In this document: piece after piece, positions 40,024 through 41,284 of the stretch
How positions within the stretch are numbered: position 1 is the first letter of the stretch
Layout: every line of letters starts with the position of its first letter
From: Desulfuromonadaceae bacterium
GTDB lineage: Bacteria > Desulfobacterota > Desulfuromonadia > Geobacterales > Pseudopelobacteraceae
Assembly: GCA_028683435.1 (NCBI GenBank)
Contig: JAQUIG010000023.1
Coordinates: 1 to 41,284, forward strand
Length of the DNA: 41,284 nt
Direction of reading: 5' to 3'
The notes under the pieces: generated by a model
Database searches by the model: none
Seen by the model: the letters and a program-made list of their open reading frames with translations, nothing else
Told to the model about the DNA's origin: nothing
Translations under genes and position numbers: made by a program

Positions 40024-40872
40024 ATGAAAACGTCGAAAGCACTTTCCCCTATTGCAAGGATTACTAAATATACGCTTATTGATGAAGTGCGGCAGAGAAG
40101 TTTCGTCATCATGTTCGTTATCTGCGCACTCTGCATATTTCTTATCCGTGGTTGTTATCAAGGCAATTATATGGTGAACGGACACTCTCTTGATGCCGGA
40201 ACCGTAGTCAGAACCGTATCGAAGGTGACCTTCCACATCATTGGTGCTGGCGTGATGGTCATAACGGCTCTGCTTTCGATGCGAATATTCAGGCGCGACC
40301 GGAACGAGGGAATGCAATCCTGTATTTTGTCCAAACCGATAGCCCGGTGGCAGTATGTTATGGGAAAGACCATTGGGTTATGGGTCTTATCGGTCCTATT
40401 CATGTTCATCTTGCATAGCATCGTGTTCTTGATCACATCCATAGATTTAAAAATTTTCATGCCGGAATACCTTGTTGCCTCACTGCTCTGTTCTATCAAC
40501 CTGCTCTTTGTGATCATTGCCATGCTTCTTTTGTCGCTCCTGATGCCCGACATTGTCGCTTTTATGTGTGTTCTGGGCGTCGGTGTCGTTGGCTTTGTGG
40601 CAGATGGCATTGCTGCTGCCAGCCAGAGTCAGATAGCGCAGGCGATAGTCCAGCAATCGGGCGGGCATCCACAGTCCGACTTGGCGTGGTGGAAAATTGT
40701 TTATTTTTTATGGCCAAAGCTCTTAGGCGTTCAACAGGTTGCATCTTCGTTGATTGAGAGCGAATCAAGCCATGGATTCGGTCCTGCATATCCACTTGTA
40801 AATGTCCTTCTTTACTGCCTTATTCTTGGCGTATTGCTTTTCAAGCGATTTAGGAATGAAGATATTGTCTAG
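40024..40872 (+). CDS. ABC-2 type transporter permease
   Basis: A 282-residue inner-membrane protein with about six helices (SFVIMFVICALCIFLIRGCY, HIIGAGVMVITALLSMRIF, LWVLSVLFMFILHSIVFLIT, LLCSINLLFVIIAMLLLSLL and two more near the C-terminus). The segment RIFRRDRNEGMQSCILSKPI, ARWQYVMGKTIGLWVL is the usual ABC-2 feature (export machinery of the NatB/NosY class). It follows the ATPase gene after one base and must be its partner. Confidence 0.9.
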   Translation: MKTSKALSPIARITKYTLIDEVRQRSFVIMFVICALCIFLIRGCYQGNYMVNGHSLDAGTVVRTVSKVTFHIIGAGVMVITALLSMRIFRRDRNEGMQSCILSKPIARWQYVMGKTIGLWVLSVLFMFILHSIVFLITSIDLKIFMPEYLVASLLCSINLLFVIIAMLLLSLLMPDIVAFMCVLGVGVVGFVADGIAAASQSQIAQAIVQQSGGHPQSDLAWWKIVYFLWPKLLGVQQVASSLIESESSHGFGPAYPLVNVLLYCLILGVLLFKRFRNEDIV

Positions 40873-40985
40873 ATTATTGGGATGATTGATCGATACACAA
40901 ACTGGGCGATGGCTATCGGTAACGAACTTACCATTTGCCACATATATTTTCCATAGTAGAGCATCTGCTGGGAGAACACCAATAA

Positions 40986-41284
40986 ATGGATTCACACGAC
41001 AACCATGTAATTCGCCAACTGTTTGACGACTACCTGCGAATGTATGCAAACCGCGATGATCGTCTCACTGAACATTTCAGCGAGGACTTTTCCGGTTTTA
41101 CCGGTGGTGGTGATTTTCTAGTCAAAAACCGCGAGGAATGGGTTGCTATTACCCGCAAAGACTTTGCACAGGTCAAAGAGCCACTCCGTATTGAGCTCAA
41201 AGAGTTGGCCATCCAGTCACTAGCTGACACTATCGCCGTAACGACCGGTTTTTTCACCATTCACCTGCCAATTGAAGACCACAT
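40986..41284 (+). CDS. N-terminus of an NTF2-like (SnoaL-type) domain protein (partial)
   Basis: The first 99 codons of a gene cut by the window end. The sequence (RQLFDDYLRMYANRDDRLTE, HFSEDFSGFTGGGDFLVKNR, EEWVAITRKDFAQVKEPLRI) is a SnoaL/DUF4440-like NTF2 fold. In Geobacter-type bacteria this fold often heads PAS/GGDEF or histidine-kinase sensors, so a larger signalling protein is expected past the window. GGGAG lies upstream. It is not coupled to the ABC genes (113-base gap). Confidence 0.75.
   Translation, partial: MDSHDNHVIRQLFDDYLRMYANRDDRLTEHFSEDFSGFTGGGDFLVKNREEWVAITRKDFAQVKEPLRIELKELAIQSLADTIAVTTGFFTIHLPIEDH

Noticed and set aside
1-41284. CRISPR arrays, rRNA genes, toxin-antitoxin pairs and restriction-modification genes
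   Set aside because: No regularly spaced repeats, no rRNA sequence and no recognisable toxin, antitoxin, methylase or restriction enzyme genes were found on reading both strands.

Overview
The window reads as a Geobacterales (Geobacter / Trichlorobacter / Pelobacter propionicus-like) chromosome. This is inferred from the gene orders ruvC-ruvA, xseA-xseB-ispA-dxs and surE-pcm-rpoS, from a GEMM-type riboswitch of the kind typical of this group, from a large multi-PAS histidine kinase and from diverged secreted and lipoprotein families. No 16S gene or other decisive taxonomic marker is present, so the assignment is an inference.

Layout. (1) 1-16.4 kb is an ordinary core chromosome. It starts with the tail of a 3-hydroxyisobutyrate-dehydrogenase-like gene, then ruvC-ruvA (no ruvB), tRNA-Pro, and a minus-strand block xseA-xseB-ispA-dxs (DNA repair nuclease plus isoprenoid precursors). 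SemiSWEET, TrmJ-like methyltransferase and DedA genes follow, then a gene of unknown function, a TPR protein, a ferritin-like protein / cyclophilin pair, a quinone oxidoreductase, surE-pcm-rpoS and apt, and finally tRNA-Arg(CCT). (2) 16.46-27.0 kb is an integrative element of about 10.5 kb inserted in the 3' half of tRNA-Arg. It is bounded by a 46-bp perfect direct repeat and carries identical 21-bp tandem repeats inside both ends (likely integrase arm sites). A minus-strand module at the right holds a P4-type integrase, an unknown protein, an AlpA-like regulator, a D5/P4-type primase-helicase and two small genes. The left half holds cargo: an EVE-domain protein, several exported small proteins, an XRE regulator, an Lcl-domain protein and a PDZ protein. 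No capsid, terminase or conjugation genes are visible. (3) 27-37.6 kb is a patchwork of insertion-sequence debris (two IS3-type relics, one IS256-type relic) around a PAS/GAF histidine kinase, an FMN-binding protein, an Old Yellow Enzyme homologue, an orphan XylR-N domain and a DUF6502-type regulator followed by two tandem paralogous lipoproteins. It ends with a complete GEMM riboswitch with promoter and terminator whose downstream gene is reduced to its last ~47 codons. (4) 37.7-41.3 kb holds an MFS exporter, an ABC ATPase/permease pair and the start of an NTF2-like domain protein.

The points most worth following up are: the tRNA-Arg element with its arm repeats and cargo; the GEMM switch that now drives a broken gene; a nested palindrome that could hide the alpA ribosome-binding site; a G-rich inverted repeat next to the primase that could be the element's origin; a ~155-bp diverged non-coding repeat behind two cargo genes; extra copies of the tRNA-end/terminator sequence that may mark older insertions; and a 40-bp perfect palindrome. 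All functional statements come from recognising sequence motifs by eye; no database search was run.
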